From JBNKDD01 sp050288085 (lineage in GTDB: Bacteria > Chloroflexota > Anaerolineae > Aggregatilineales > UBA3940), in NCBI GenBank assembly GCA_050288085.1, contig JBNKDD010000126.1:1-15363 (forward strand): DNA of 15,363 bases. Reading direction: 5' to 3'. The notes under the pieces were generated by a model. It did not search any database, was not told where the DNA came from, and saw only the letters and a list, made by a program, of their open reading frames with translations. The position numbers were made by a program, and so were the translations under genes. This document shows positions 1 through 6,221 of the stretch, piece after piece; position 1 is the first letter of the stretch, and the number at the start of each line of letters is the position of its first letter.

Positions 1-262
1 GGCCTACACTGGCCGTATGGCCGAGCGCCTTTAACAGCCGCCGCACGCGTGTTTCACCAACGTTCCAGCCTTCTCGTTTGAGCTGCCTGGTAACGCGGCG
101 GTACCCATAAAACGGCCAGCGCATCAACAACTGTTCGATGGCTTCCAGCAGCGGCTTGTCAGCATCATTCACGACAGGCTCGTAGTAGAAGCTGCTGCGG
201 GCCAACCCCAACACTTCACAGACTATGCTCTTGGGATAGGCCTGGCTTAACTGGCGGCTCAT
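1..262 (-). CDS. IS3-family transposase OrfB, N-terminal part (truncated by window edge)
   Basis: Reading the - strand from ATG at 262 gives an open frame to the window edge, about 87 residues beginning MSRQLSQAYPKSIVCEVLG. It contains LARSSFYYE and later WPFYGYRRVTRQLKREGWNVG followed by RVRRLLKALG, the HTH_21 region typical of the N-terminus of IS3 OrfB. The DDE catalytic (rve) core would lie outside the window. The ATG overlaps the OrfA stop as ATGA, and the frame is also open upstream back to the A6G slippery heptamer, so OrfB can be made as an OrfAB fusion by -1 frameshifting, the usual IS3 mechanism. Whether the element is intact cannot be judged here. Confidence 0.88.
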   Translation of the reverse strand, partial: MSRQLSQAYPKSIVCEVLGLARSSFYYEPVVNDADKPLLEAIEQLLMRWPFYGYRRVTRQLKREGWNVGETRVRRLLKALGHTASVG

Positions 263-579
263 ATCCCGTCTCTCCCCCGCTGTGTATCCAGCCAGCTCCT
301 GGCCTTTTTTAAAATCTCGTTCTCCACCGTCAGCCGCCCGATGATCCGTTCCAGGTCAGCTATCCGCTCTTCCAGGTCATGGTTTCTCTCGTCCGCTTGA
401 CGACCATCCTTGAAGATTTCCACCGCCCGATCATAGAATGCATCGCGCCACTTGTAGTACAGGGACTCTGTGATCTCGCGTTCCCGGCAGATCTGGGCGA
501 TGGTTTTCTCACCTCGTAAGCCTTCGATTACCGTGTCGAGCTTGAATTCTGCACTGAAGCTTCGTCGTTTCTTGGCCAT
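259..579 (-). CDS. IS3-family transposase OrfA (HTH_Tnp_1)
   Basis: A 106-residue protein that binds the transposon ends. Residues about 5-50 (RRSFSAEFKLDTVIEGLRGE, then IAQICREREITESLYYKWRD) form the helix-turn-helix typical of IS3 OrfA. Residues about 65-95 (DLEERIADLERIIGRLTVENEILKK) form a leucine-zipper-like coiled coil used for multimerisation. The length fits the family. A good AGGAGG ribosome site lies on the - strand just ahead of the ATG at 579. Near its end the codons A-AAA-AAG (- strand 310 to 304) form a slippery sequence linking it to OrfB. The in-frame stop overlaps an OrfB ATG. Confidence 0.92.
   Translation of the reverse strand: MAKKRRSFSAEFKLDTVIEGLRGEKTIAQICREREITESLYYKWRDAFYDRAVEIFKDGRQADERNHDLEERIADLERIIGRLTVENEILKKARSWLDTQRGRDGI
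304..310 (-). promoter_or_regulatory. A6G programmed -1 ribosomal frameshift site between OrfA and OrfB
   Basis: On the - strand the heptamer AAAAAAG is in the A_AAA_AAG register relative to OrfA. Slippage by -1 enters a frame without stops (GQELAGYTAGERRDM) that joins the OrfB frame at its ATG. This is the canonical IS3 arrangement for producing the OrfAB transposase. The frame geometry is seen directly; actual frameshifting is inferred. Confidence 0.75.
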
Positions 580-647
580 TCTTTCCGGACCTCCTGAGAG
601 CTATCATACTCTCTTATTGCTGTGTCCAGAAATCCGCCCGCACTACA

Positions 648-808
648 GCCTGCCAACTATGAGATCTCCCAAATAGGCTCTCTATTGAGAATCTGTGATA
701 TCTGATCGGAGAACTTATTGCAATTGATGTATTTTTTGACCATATGGTCATCCATGGGCCTGTTCAATAATACCCAGCCTTCCACCGCATTCCCTGTTTT
801 CTTACACC
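648..808. other. Intergenic region between IS3 element and ABC operon
   Basis: This spacer of about 160 bases has no convincing gene. It contains a perfect 14-bp palindrome TGACCATATGGTCA at 737-750. For the - strand ABC operon ending at 809 I see no stem followed by a T-run. The T-run next to the palindrome lies on the wrong side for the - strand: it reads as A's there. Confidence 0.6.
737..750. repeat. Perfect 14-bp palindrome TGACCATATGGTCA
   Basis: An exact self-complementary sequence, seen directly. It shares the TGACC/GGTCA half-sites with the operator-like palindrome at 3984-3999, but with four extra bases between halves. It may be a regulator site or chance; it is not an intrinsic terminator for the - strand operon. 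Confidence 0.5.
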
Positions 809-3178
809 TCATGTCAGCCGCTTGGTGGCCTCCACCAGATCAATGTGTTGGATGCGCCGCAGGGCGGGCAGCCCCGCCAGCAGAATCGTTACCAGGATAC
901 CCAGCGCCGTCCACAGATAGCTCGGCGGTTTGATGACCATAGGAAACGCGAACAACTCCGCGCCCATTGCTGTTCCCAGTTGGGCAGCCGTATAAGTGCC
1001 TAATATCATGCCAGGAGCCAACAACAACACCCACAGGATACCGAAGTCGAGCAGCACCTGTCGCACAATTCGTCCTACTCCGGTGCCGAATGATCGCAAG
1101 GTGGCAAACTCGCCTTCCTGCTCTACCACGTTGACCGTTACTGAGTTGTACAGCAGCACGAACGACACCGCCAGCCCGGCGAAGGTAAACACGTAGATGA
1201 AGGCATAGAACAGCCCCATCAAATCGTCCCACTGCTGACGCAGTTCGGCATCGTAAGACACGCTGGCCAGACCGGGTAGATCATACAGGTCTTCACGCAG
1301 CTTGTTCAAATCCGCCCCGCTGCGCAGCCGCAGATAAGCCCCCGTGTAGACCGGCGTGTGCGTGTCCGTCCAGCGTTGGGCCTGGTCCATTGACACATAG
1401 GCCACCGCCCCGGCAAATTCAGAGGTGATGCCGCTCACGGTGACGTGCCGGTCCTCGTCCTTTACCTCAACCACCACCTGATCGCCTACCTGGATGTTGT
1501 GGGCGGTGGCAACCGCCTCCGTCAGCACGATGTGATCCGGCATCAGGGCCTCCTCGACCGGCGCGGTGATCAGCAGACGCTGCATGTCCTGTCCGGGGTT
1601 CAGCCCGGTCACCCCGATCTCGATATCCTTGTCGGGCAATTTCAGCACCGCAGGCAATTGTAAGATCGGCTTCACCTGGGTGACCCCCTTCAGGCCGCGC
1701 ACATCCATAACCACCTGCTGGTAGCGCACCTGCTGGTCAAAGCCTATCATTGCATCCCACTTCTGGATGTCATTGAACTGGTGGTCAAGCATGACGTTCA
1801 TCGTATCCAGAAAGCCGAATGAGGCCAGCACCAGCACATAGGATACCAACATCCCCAACGCGGTCGTCAACGTGCGTCGGGGGATGCGGATCATGTTACG
1901 CAGGGCAGCCCGCAGCCACAACGGCATAACACGTTCCAGCGGCAGGTGATGTCCTTTCATCAGTGCCTCCGATGGCGTCCGGCGCATGGCCTGTGCAGGG
2001 ACGATCTGAGCTGACTTGAGCGCCGGAAACAGCCCGGCCAATCCGGTCATGAAGAGGCTCAATGCCGGGGCAATAATCACCGTGTCCGGGTAAAAATGCG
2101 ACTGAACCAGCGGGATTCCCAGTTCAAGCGCGTACTCGCTGGTGATACCCCGCCCGGCAGGAATGCCAAGCAGCAGCCCCAGTGCCGCCCCCGCCCCGCC
2201 GATGAACAGAGCGTATGAGATGAAGTGCAGCACCACCGCTCGATCGCTATAGCCCAGCGCCTTCATCAACCCGATTTGTGTTTGCTGGGCACGCACCTGC
2301 CGCCCCAGCAGCACATAGATCGCACCGGATGCCACCCCCAGGATCATCACCGGCATGATGACACTCAACTCGCGGAAGCCATCCAGGTCCAGTTGAAGCA
2401 AGGCGTGTGACGGCTGATCGGCCCTTTTGATGGTCGCCAACAACCCGTAGGGCTTCAGCCGGTCTTTGATGGACTCGATCACCGCTTCGGGGTTGTCAGT
2501 GGGAGCCAGCAGTACGCTGATGCTGTTGACCTGGCGGCCCGTATTGGCCAATCTTTGGAGCTCATCCAGCGGGACAAACATCACAGCAAACGAGCGCGGC
2601 TGGGGCAGCACATTCTGGCGATTTGCCGTCACCAGCAGGTACTCTGGACTGGCGACCACCCCCGTGATGGTCAGTGCCTTCTTCTTACCATTGATGCGTG
2701 GCTTGAGCACAGTGCCTGGCCCGTAGCCGTAGTTCTCTGCAAAGTGTGTTTCGAGCAATATGCCGTCCCGCTGGTCCTGCGAAGGGTACTCGCCATCCAG
2801 CAGCATCAGCCCGTTGACGCCCGGATCAAGCCCGTTCGTTCCGATTAGCCGAGCCTGGATCGTTTCCCCGGCATGGTAGGCAGCATCATCGGGCAGTTTC
2901 AGCCCGGTGTCGATCTCCAACCGCCCGGCAGCGGTCTTCACCCCATCCATCGCAGCGATCTGATCCGCCAGGTGTTCGGGCGCGCTCTGCACATAGAAGG
3001 TCACGTCGGCGAAGTGGAGTGTGTCGTAGGTGTAATTATATGACACATCCAGGTCGCGAAAGGCGGCGATCATCCCCACAAAGCTGATCACGCCCAGCGC
3101 CACCAGGCTGATCAGCGCAATGGTCTGGCCTCGCTGCTGCCACAGGTCACGCACGGTCTTGCGAAACAGTGGTTTCAT
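809..3178 (-). CDS. ABC transporter permease with two FtsX domains (MacB/LolC-E-like)
   Basis: A 789-residue membrane subunit of an ABC system of the MacB/LolCDE/FtsX superfamily. Residues 18-39 form an N-terminal membrane helix, followed by a large extracytoplasmic domain (about 42-265). A first FtsX core follows, with helices near 271-292, 314-342 and 364-387 and the coupling-helix region QTQIGLMKALGYSDRAVV. A second unit repeats the design: helix about 437-457, extracytoplasmic domain, then a second FtsX core from about 655 to 780 with EGEFATLRSFGTGVGRIVRQ. Two FtsX units in one chain act like two permease subunits. Its ATG overlaps the ATPase stop by 4 bp (TCAT at 3175-3178), so the pair is translationally coupled. 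The substrate is unknown: family members move lipoproteins, peptides or drugs, usually by mechanotransmission. The class assignment is firm; function beyond export or envelope work is inference. Confidence 0.92.
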   Translation of the reverse strand: MKPLFRKTVRDLWQQRGQTIALISLVALGVISFVGMIAAFRDLDVSYNYTYDTLHFADVTFYVQSAPEHLADQIAAMDGVKTAAGRLEIDTGLKLPDDAAYHAGETIQARLIGTNGLDPGVNGLMLLDGEYPSQDQRDGILLETHFAENYGYGPGTVLKPRINGKKKALTITGVVASPEYLLVTANRQNVLPQPRSFAVMFVPLDELQRLANTGRQVNSISVLLAPTDNPEAVIESIKDRLKPYGLLATIKRADQPSHALLQLDLDGFRELSVIMPVMILGVASGAIYVLLGRQVRAQQTQIGLMKALGYSDRAVVLHFISYALFIGGAGAALGLLLGIPAGRGITSEYALELGIPLVQSHFYPDTVIIAPALSLFMTGLAGLFPALKSAQIVPAQAMRRTPSEALMKGHHLPLERVMPLWLRAALRNMIRIPRRTLTTALGMLVSYVLVLASFGFLDTMNVMLDHQFNDIQKWDAMIGFDQQVRYQQVVMDVRGLKGVTQVKPILQLPAVLKLPDKDIEIGVTGLNPGQDMQRLLITAPVEEALMPDHIVLTEAVATAHNIQVGDQVVVEVKDEDRHVTVSGITSEFAGAVAYVSMDQAQRWTDTHTPVYTGAYLRLRSGADLNKLREDLYDLPGLASVSYDAELRQQWDDLMGLFYAFIYVFTFAGLAVSFVLLYNSVTVNVVEQEGEFATLRSFGTGVGRIVRQVLLDFGILWVLLLAPGMILGTYTAAQLGTAMGAELFAFPMVIKPPSYLWTALGILVTILLAGLPALRRIQHIDLVEATKRLT

Positions 3179-3900
3179 CGTCCTGCCTCCGCTGCCAGGA
3201 CCGGGGCAGGAGCCTGTTTCCGCTCGTCGATGTGATCGATCTGCCCGCTGCGCATGTGCAGCACCCGGTCGGCATACTCACCCAACGACACATCGTGGGT
3301 GACCAGCACGATGGTTGTGCCTTCCTCCCGGTTCAGCGCCTGGATAACCTCCAGCACCTTCAGGCCGGTCTCCTCATCTACGCTGCCGGTTGGCTCGTCA
3401 CACAGCAGGACGCGTGGATGGTTGGCTAACGCTCGCGCAATGGCGACCCGCTGCTGCTCGCCGCCGGAAAGCTGCGCCGGGAAGTGATCCGCCCGTTCGG
3501 CCAGCCCAACCCGATCCAATAATTCACGGGAGACACGGCGCAGGCCGCTGCGATTGGGTTGTAGCGTCAGTGCCAGTTCGACATTCTCGGCAGCGGTCAG
3601 CGTCGGTATCAGGTTGAAGAACTGGAAAACCACCCCGATCTGGTCGCGCCGGTAGCGGGTCATCTGGCGGTTGTCGTAATCAGAGATAACCTCACTATCC
3701 ACGATTACCTTGCCCTCCGTGGGCCGATCCAGCCCGCCCATCAGGTTGAGCGCCGTCGACTTACCTGATCCCGATGGCCCCATAATCATGACAAATTCGC
3801 CATCGGCCACCGCCAGGCTTACATTGCGCAGAGCCCGGACGGTGACTTCTCCCATCTGGTAGGTCTTGCTGACATCTTCAAAGCAGATCAAATCTGTCAT
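3175..3900 (-). CDS. ABC transporter ATP-binding protein (MacB/LolD type)
   Basis: A 241-residue cytoplasmic ATPase that powers the FtsX permease encoded immediately downstream. Visible motifs: Walker A GPSGSGKST (41-49), Q-loop Gln93 in VVFQFFNLIP, signature LSGGEQQR (144-151), Walker B VLLCDEP (164-170), D-loop region TGSVDEE and switch His202 in VTHD. The VFQFFNLIPTLTAAENVELAL stretch is characteristic of the LolD/MacB branch. Length is normal for the family. The start ATG at 3900 has AAAGGA seven bases upstream on the - strand. The gene is the first of the operon, about 100 bases downstream of the predicted transcription start near 4002, and probably under control of the palindromic operator at 3984-3999. 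No cognate regulator gene is in the window. Confidence 0.95.
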   Translation of the reverse strand: MTDLICFEDVSKTYQMGEVTVRALRNVSLAVADGEFVMIMGPSGSGKSTALNLMGGLDRPTEGKVIVDSEVISDYDNRQMTRYRRDQIGVVFQFFNLIPTLTAAENVELALTLQPNRSGLRRVSRELLDRVGLAERADHFPAQLSGGEQQRVAIARALANHPRVLLCDEPTGSVDEETGLKVLEVIQALNREEGTTIVLVTHDVSLGEYADRVLHMRSGQIDHIDERKQAPAPVLAAEAGR

Positions 3901-3914
3901 GCGATCGTCCTTTC

Positions 3915-3973
3915 ATGGATTCCATCGAGGAGTATGCACACTGTGCTCAAAATCCGATTTGAGTGGTATGCAC
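3915..3973. repeat. Cluster of short repeats in the ABC-operon leader
   Basis: The leader holds a direct repeat GTATGCAC (3932-3939 and 3966-3973), inverted repeats ATGGA-T-TCCAT (3915-3925) and GCACA-C-TGTGC (3936-3946), and a CTCAAA/TTTGAG stem with a six-base loop (3946-3963). They could form small hairpins in the 5' UTR or be regulator sites; none matches a riboswitch I recognise. Confidence 0.4.
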
Positions 3974-3983
3974 CTCCACTGTC

Positions 3984-3999
3984 GACTGACCGGTCAGTC
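3984..3999. promoter_or_regulatory. Perfect 16-bp palindrome GACTGACCGGTCAGTC, probable TetR-type operator
   Basis: An exact inverted repeat with no spacer, built around TGACCGGTCA, a shape common among TetR/AcrR-family operators. It sits just downstream of the predicted +1 (about 4002) of the - strand promoter for the ABC operon, a position where a bound repressor would block transcription. Palindrome and position are seen directly; the regulator family is inference. Confidence 0.65.
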
Positions 4000-4008
4000 T
4001 ATAACTTT

Positions 4009-4037
4009 ATTATATGCGATTGGGAGCGGTAGTTCAA
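4009..4037 (-). promoter_or_regulatory. Sigma70-type promoter for the ABC transporter operon
   Basis: On the - strand, -35 TTGAAC (4037-4032) and a consensus -10 TATAAT (4014-4009) are separated by exactly 17 bases. The predicted start is near 4002, directly beside the 16-bp palindrome. The leader to the ATPase ATG is about 100 bases and contains further short symmetric elements. Confidence 0.7.
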
Positions 4038-4250
4038 TAGTGCGGATACTCGTATATTGCGCAAAGAGGCGGTTAATCACAACTCGTATCCCAAAGATTT
4101 CATCTGTACTTAACAAGATTGTTGGAGCCGTTCAATCTTTAAGCTGCTCTTAAACTGCGGATGAACTCCCCGTAAGGACAAAAGCGTGTGGTTTTGGATA
4201 TGTTAAAAAGGTAAATGCATAAGATTGATCAGGTCCCAAGGAGGGGACAT
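4038..4250. other. Divergent intergenic region upstream of the Nramp operon
   Basis: Between the divergent ABC operon and the small protein/Nramp pair I find no gene I can support. A dyad TTTAAG-CTGCT-CTTAAA is at 4138-4154. No convincing + strand -35/-10 pair is visible by eye, although one must exist for the downstream genes unless they are transcribed from elsewhere. No yybP-ykoY manganese riboswitch could be recognised. Confidence 0.5.
4138..4154. promoter_or_regulatory. 17-bp dyad TTTAAG-N5-CTTAAA upstream of the Nramp operon
   Basis: Perfect six-base arms around five bases, about 100 bases before the small-protein start. The AT-rich arms ending in TTTA/TAAA are loosely reminiscent of metal-regulator boxes (DtxR/MntR type), which would suit a divalent-metal transporter. 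The dyad is seen directly; the regulator is speculation. Confidence 0.35.
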
Positions 4251-4430
4251 ATGTTTAAGACAATAGCAGATAAGAGGGTTTACCCAAGACCCAGCATCTA
4301 CCTGATTGATGTAGACACAGGACTAATAACATATCCTGAACTCCGAAACACATTTCCACATGAACGCCCCAGCCAGATGAGGCATCCTTTATTTGAACCA
4401 ATCGCTCAGCAGAAAGGTCATAACCGATGA
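4251..4430 (+). CDS. Small unknown protein coupled to the Nramp transporter
   Basis: A 59-residue protein of unrecognised family, beginning MFKTIADKRVYPRPSIYLID. I chose ATG 4251 because a strong ribosome site (AAGGAGGGG, 4238-4246) lies just ahead of it; an in-frame ATG at 4215 has a weaker, too-close AAAAAGG. The stop TGA overlaps the Nramp ATG as ATGA (4427-4430), a classic translational-coupling arrangement, which supports this being a real gene. It is basic and proline/arginine-rich, with no membrane segment, signal peptide, cysteines or clear metal motif (three histidines near the C-terminus: HERPSQMRH and KGHNR). It could be a regulator or partner of the transporter, or a leader peptide whose translation opens the Nramp start. 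The function is unknown. Confidence 0.6.
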   Translation: MFKTIADKRVYPRPSIYLIDVDTGLITYPELRNTFPHERPSQMRHPLFEPIAQQKGHNR

Positions 4431-5743
4431 GGCTATGCCACGTCGCCGAGCATTTTCACGCTAGTAACGGTGATACACAGACTGTCAGGGCTGCGAAGGA
4501 GATTCTGTCCGGACAGAGCAAAAAAGGTGTAGTAGCCCGTTTGCTGCCCTTCCTGGGCCCAGCTTTCATTGCAAGCGTTGCCTACATAGATCCTGGGAAT
4601 TACGCCACCAATATTCAAGGTGGCGCGCAATTTGGATATACGCTGCTGTGGGTGATTGTCGCCAGTAACCTGATGGCGATGCTCCTCCAGACACTCTCGG
4701 CCAAACTTGGAATCGCCACCGGTAAAAACCTGGCCGAGCAGTGCCGGGCAAACTTTTCCCGCCCGGTGGTGTGGGCTATGTGGGTTTTGATGGAACTGGT
4801 GGCGATGGCTACCGACCTGGCTGAGTTTCTGGGCGCGGCGCTGGGATTCAATCTGCTGTTTGGCATCCCCCTGTGGCTGGCGGGTTTTCTGACGGCTGTT
4901 ACGACTTTCCTGATCCTTGGTCTCGAAAAACGCGGGTTTCGCCCGCTGGAAGCAGTTATCACGGCGCTGGTCGGTATCGTCGCCGTCAGTTACCTGCTAG
5001 AGACTGTTATGGATAAACCGGCGTGGCAGGACGTGCTTTATCACTCAGTTGTACCCCAGTTTTCCGGGTCAGAGAGCGTGTTACTGGCGACAGGTATTCT
5101 GGGTGCAACGGTGATGCCGCACGCAATCTTCCTCCACTCAGCGCTGACCCAGAGACGTGTTGATGCTCACCAACCAGATCAGCTCCGACGGCTGTTCCAT
5201 TTCGAAGTTATCGATGTGGGGCTGGCAATGGGATTGGCAAGTTTAATCAACGCGGCCATGCTGATTATGGCGGCTTCAACCTTTCACCAACAGGGCTTGC
5301 AGGATGTAGGCACGATTGAGGAGGCTTATCGTACTCTCCAGCCTTTGCTTGGATCGGCAGCCAGTGGGATCTTTGCCGTCTCGCTCCTGGCTTCGGGACT
5401 GTCCTCATCATCGGTTGGGACGATGGCCGGGCAGGTGATCATGCAGGGTTTTCTCGACTGGCACATACCGCCATGGGTTCGCCGGTTGGTGACAATGGTG
5501 CCCTCGCTTGTCGTTATCGCCATTGGGCTGGACCCGACACGGACCCTGGTTATCAGTCAGGTTGTACTTAGCTTTGGACTGCCGTTTGCCATTATTCCAC
5601 TGATCATGTTTACGCAGCGGCGTGACATCATGGGCGTGCTGGTCAATCGCCGGATCACCACGCTTTTATCAAGCCTGATCGCGGCGATCATCATCGCGCT
5701 CAATGTATACCTGTTATACCAGTTGTTTTTGCCGGTTGGATGA
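4427..5743 (+). CDS. Nramp-family divalent metal (Mn2+/Fe2+) transporter
   Basis: A 438-residue inner-membrane symporter that imports divalent metal ions with protons. The signature metal-binding motif DPGN is at residues 55-58 (VAYIDPGNYATNIQGGA, helix 1) and the second one, MPH, at 230-232 (GATVMPHAIFLHSAL, helix 6); Asp55, Asn58 and Met230 are the expected ligands. About 11 hydrophobic helices follow in the normal LeuT-fold order, and the length is typical of MntH. The soluble N-terminus of about 38 residues is a little long, so a later start cannot be excluded, but the ATGA overlap with the preceding 59-aa gene and GAAAGG at 4412-4417 favour 4427. Selectivity for manganese is likely from the family, not proven. 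Similar proteins are often named mntH. Confidence 0.93.
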   Translation: MRLCHVAEHFHASNGDTQTVRAAKEILSGQSKKGVVARLLPFLGPAFIASVAYIDPGNYATNIQGGAQFGYTLLWVIVASNLMAMLLQTLSAKLGIATGKNLAEQCRANFSRPVVWAMWVLMELVAMATDLAEFLGAALGFNLLFGIPLWLAGFLTAVTTFLILGLEKRGFRPLEAVITALVGIVAVSYLLETVMDKPAWQDVLYHSVVPQFSGSESVLLATGILGATVMPHAIFLHSALTQRRVDAHQPDQLRRLFHFEVIDVGLAMGLASLINAAMLIMAASTFHQQGLQDVGTIEEAYRTLQPLLGSAASGIFAVSLLASGLSSSSVGTMAGQVIMQGFLDWHIPPWVRRLVTMVPSLVVIAIGLDPTRTLVISQVVLSFGLPFAIIPLIMFTQRRDIMGVLVNRRITTLLSSLIAAIIIALNVYLLYQLFLPVG

Positions 5744-5822
5744 AAGAATGTGACTTCAGTCAATTGTTGTATCGCTAAACGTAAGCAACCTGAGAGAGAG
5801 TTATATTCGTAGTAGTGAAGCG

Positions 5823-6113
5823 ATGAGATGTCCTTATTGTAAAACAACCAAGCACCAGATTAAAGATGGGCATAATAGATCGGGAAGCCAACGATATAGA
5901 TGTAAATCCTGTAATCGCACATACACGCCGAGACCGCAGCAGGTTGGATATCCTGATCATATTCGTCAGCAAGCGATTGCTCTTTACCAGTTGGGAATGA
6001 GCCTCCGGACAATAGGACGTAAACTTGGAATCAACCATCAGACTGTAGCAAATTGGGTGAACGGTTACTTCACACAGCAGTTCGATGTCAGTGAGGGACA
6101 GGGAGACAAATAG
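5823..6113 (+). CDS. InsA-like zinc-ribbon/HTH protein (IS1-type transposase N-terminal part, orphan)
   Basis: A 96-residue protein. Residues 3-30 have paired cysteines (CPYC and CKSC) with the phrase GSQRYRCKSCNRTY, a zinc ribbon as in InsA of IS1. Residues about 44-80 (IRQQAIALYQLGMSLRTIGRKLGINHQTVANWVN) are a helix-turn-helix of the same family. The DDE catalytic part (InsB) is absent: the frame stops at TAG 6111-6113, and no InsB-like open frame follows before the next gene at 6222. It is therefore probably the remnant of an IS1-like element, or a domesticated DNA-binding protein. The surrounding DNA (about 5744-6221) is clearly more AT-rich than its neighbours, consistent with transfer. 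The ribosome site is weak. Confidence 0.75.
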   Translation: MRCPYCKTTKHQIKDGHNRSGSQRYRCKSCNRTYTPRPQQVGYPDHIRQQAIALYQLGMSLRTIGRKLGINHQTVANWVNGYFTQQFDVSEGQGDK

Positions 6114-6221
6114 GGTTTAGAGATTGCTCCGAGTCGAGAAGATGCTTACAATCGAACCGTGATCATCTAAAGCTGATTCTCTGTCCCACTCAGTCTACAA
6201 ATCCATGCAAGGTAGCTTCGT

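Larger units (their letters stand above)
1..647 (-). mobile_element. IS3-family insertion sequence, left-end portion (right part outside window)
   Basis: The segment holds OrfA, a frameshift signal and the start of OrfB of an IS3-family transposon, read leftwards. Upstream of OrfA, the - strand sequence starting at 647 (TGTAGTGCGGG, then a TTTCTGGACA stretch) has the TG-start and TGGACA appearance of IS3-family left ends, so I place the outer edge at about 647. The other inverted repeat and the rest of OrfB lie before position 1, so the edge cannot be confirmed by pairing the two ends, and the target duplication cannot be read. It lies about 160 bases downstream of the end of the ABC-transporter operon. 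Confidence 0.8.

Noticed and set aside
3866..4153. + strand open frame of 95 residues over the ABC promoter region
   Set aside because: It overlaps the ATPase start and its promoter, lacks a good ribosome site and has no recognisable family.
5751..5762. Palindrome TGACT-TC-AGTCA after the Nramp gene as a terminator
   Set aside because: The stem is only five bases with a two-base loop, and the following ATTGTTGT is not a T-run.
6091..6192. GGGACAG (about 6094) and CTGTCCC (about 6181) as inverted ends of an IS1-like element
   Set aside because: Only seven bases pair, the flanks do not match, both lie at or after the 3' end of the InsA-like gene rather than around it, and they do not resemble IS1 ends.
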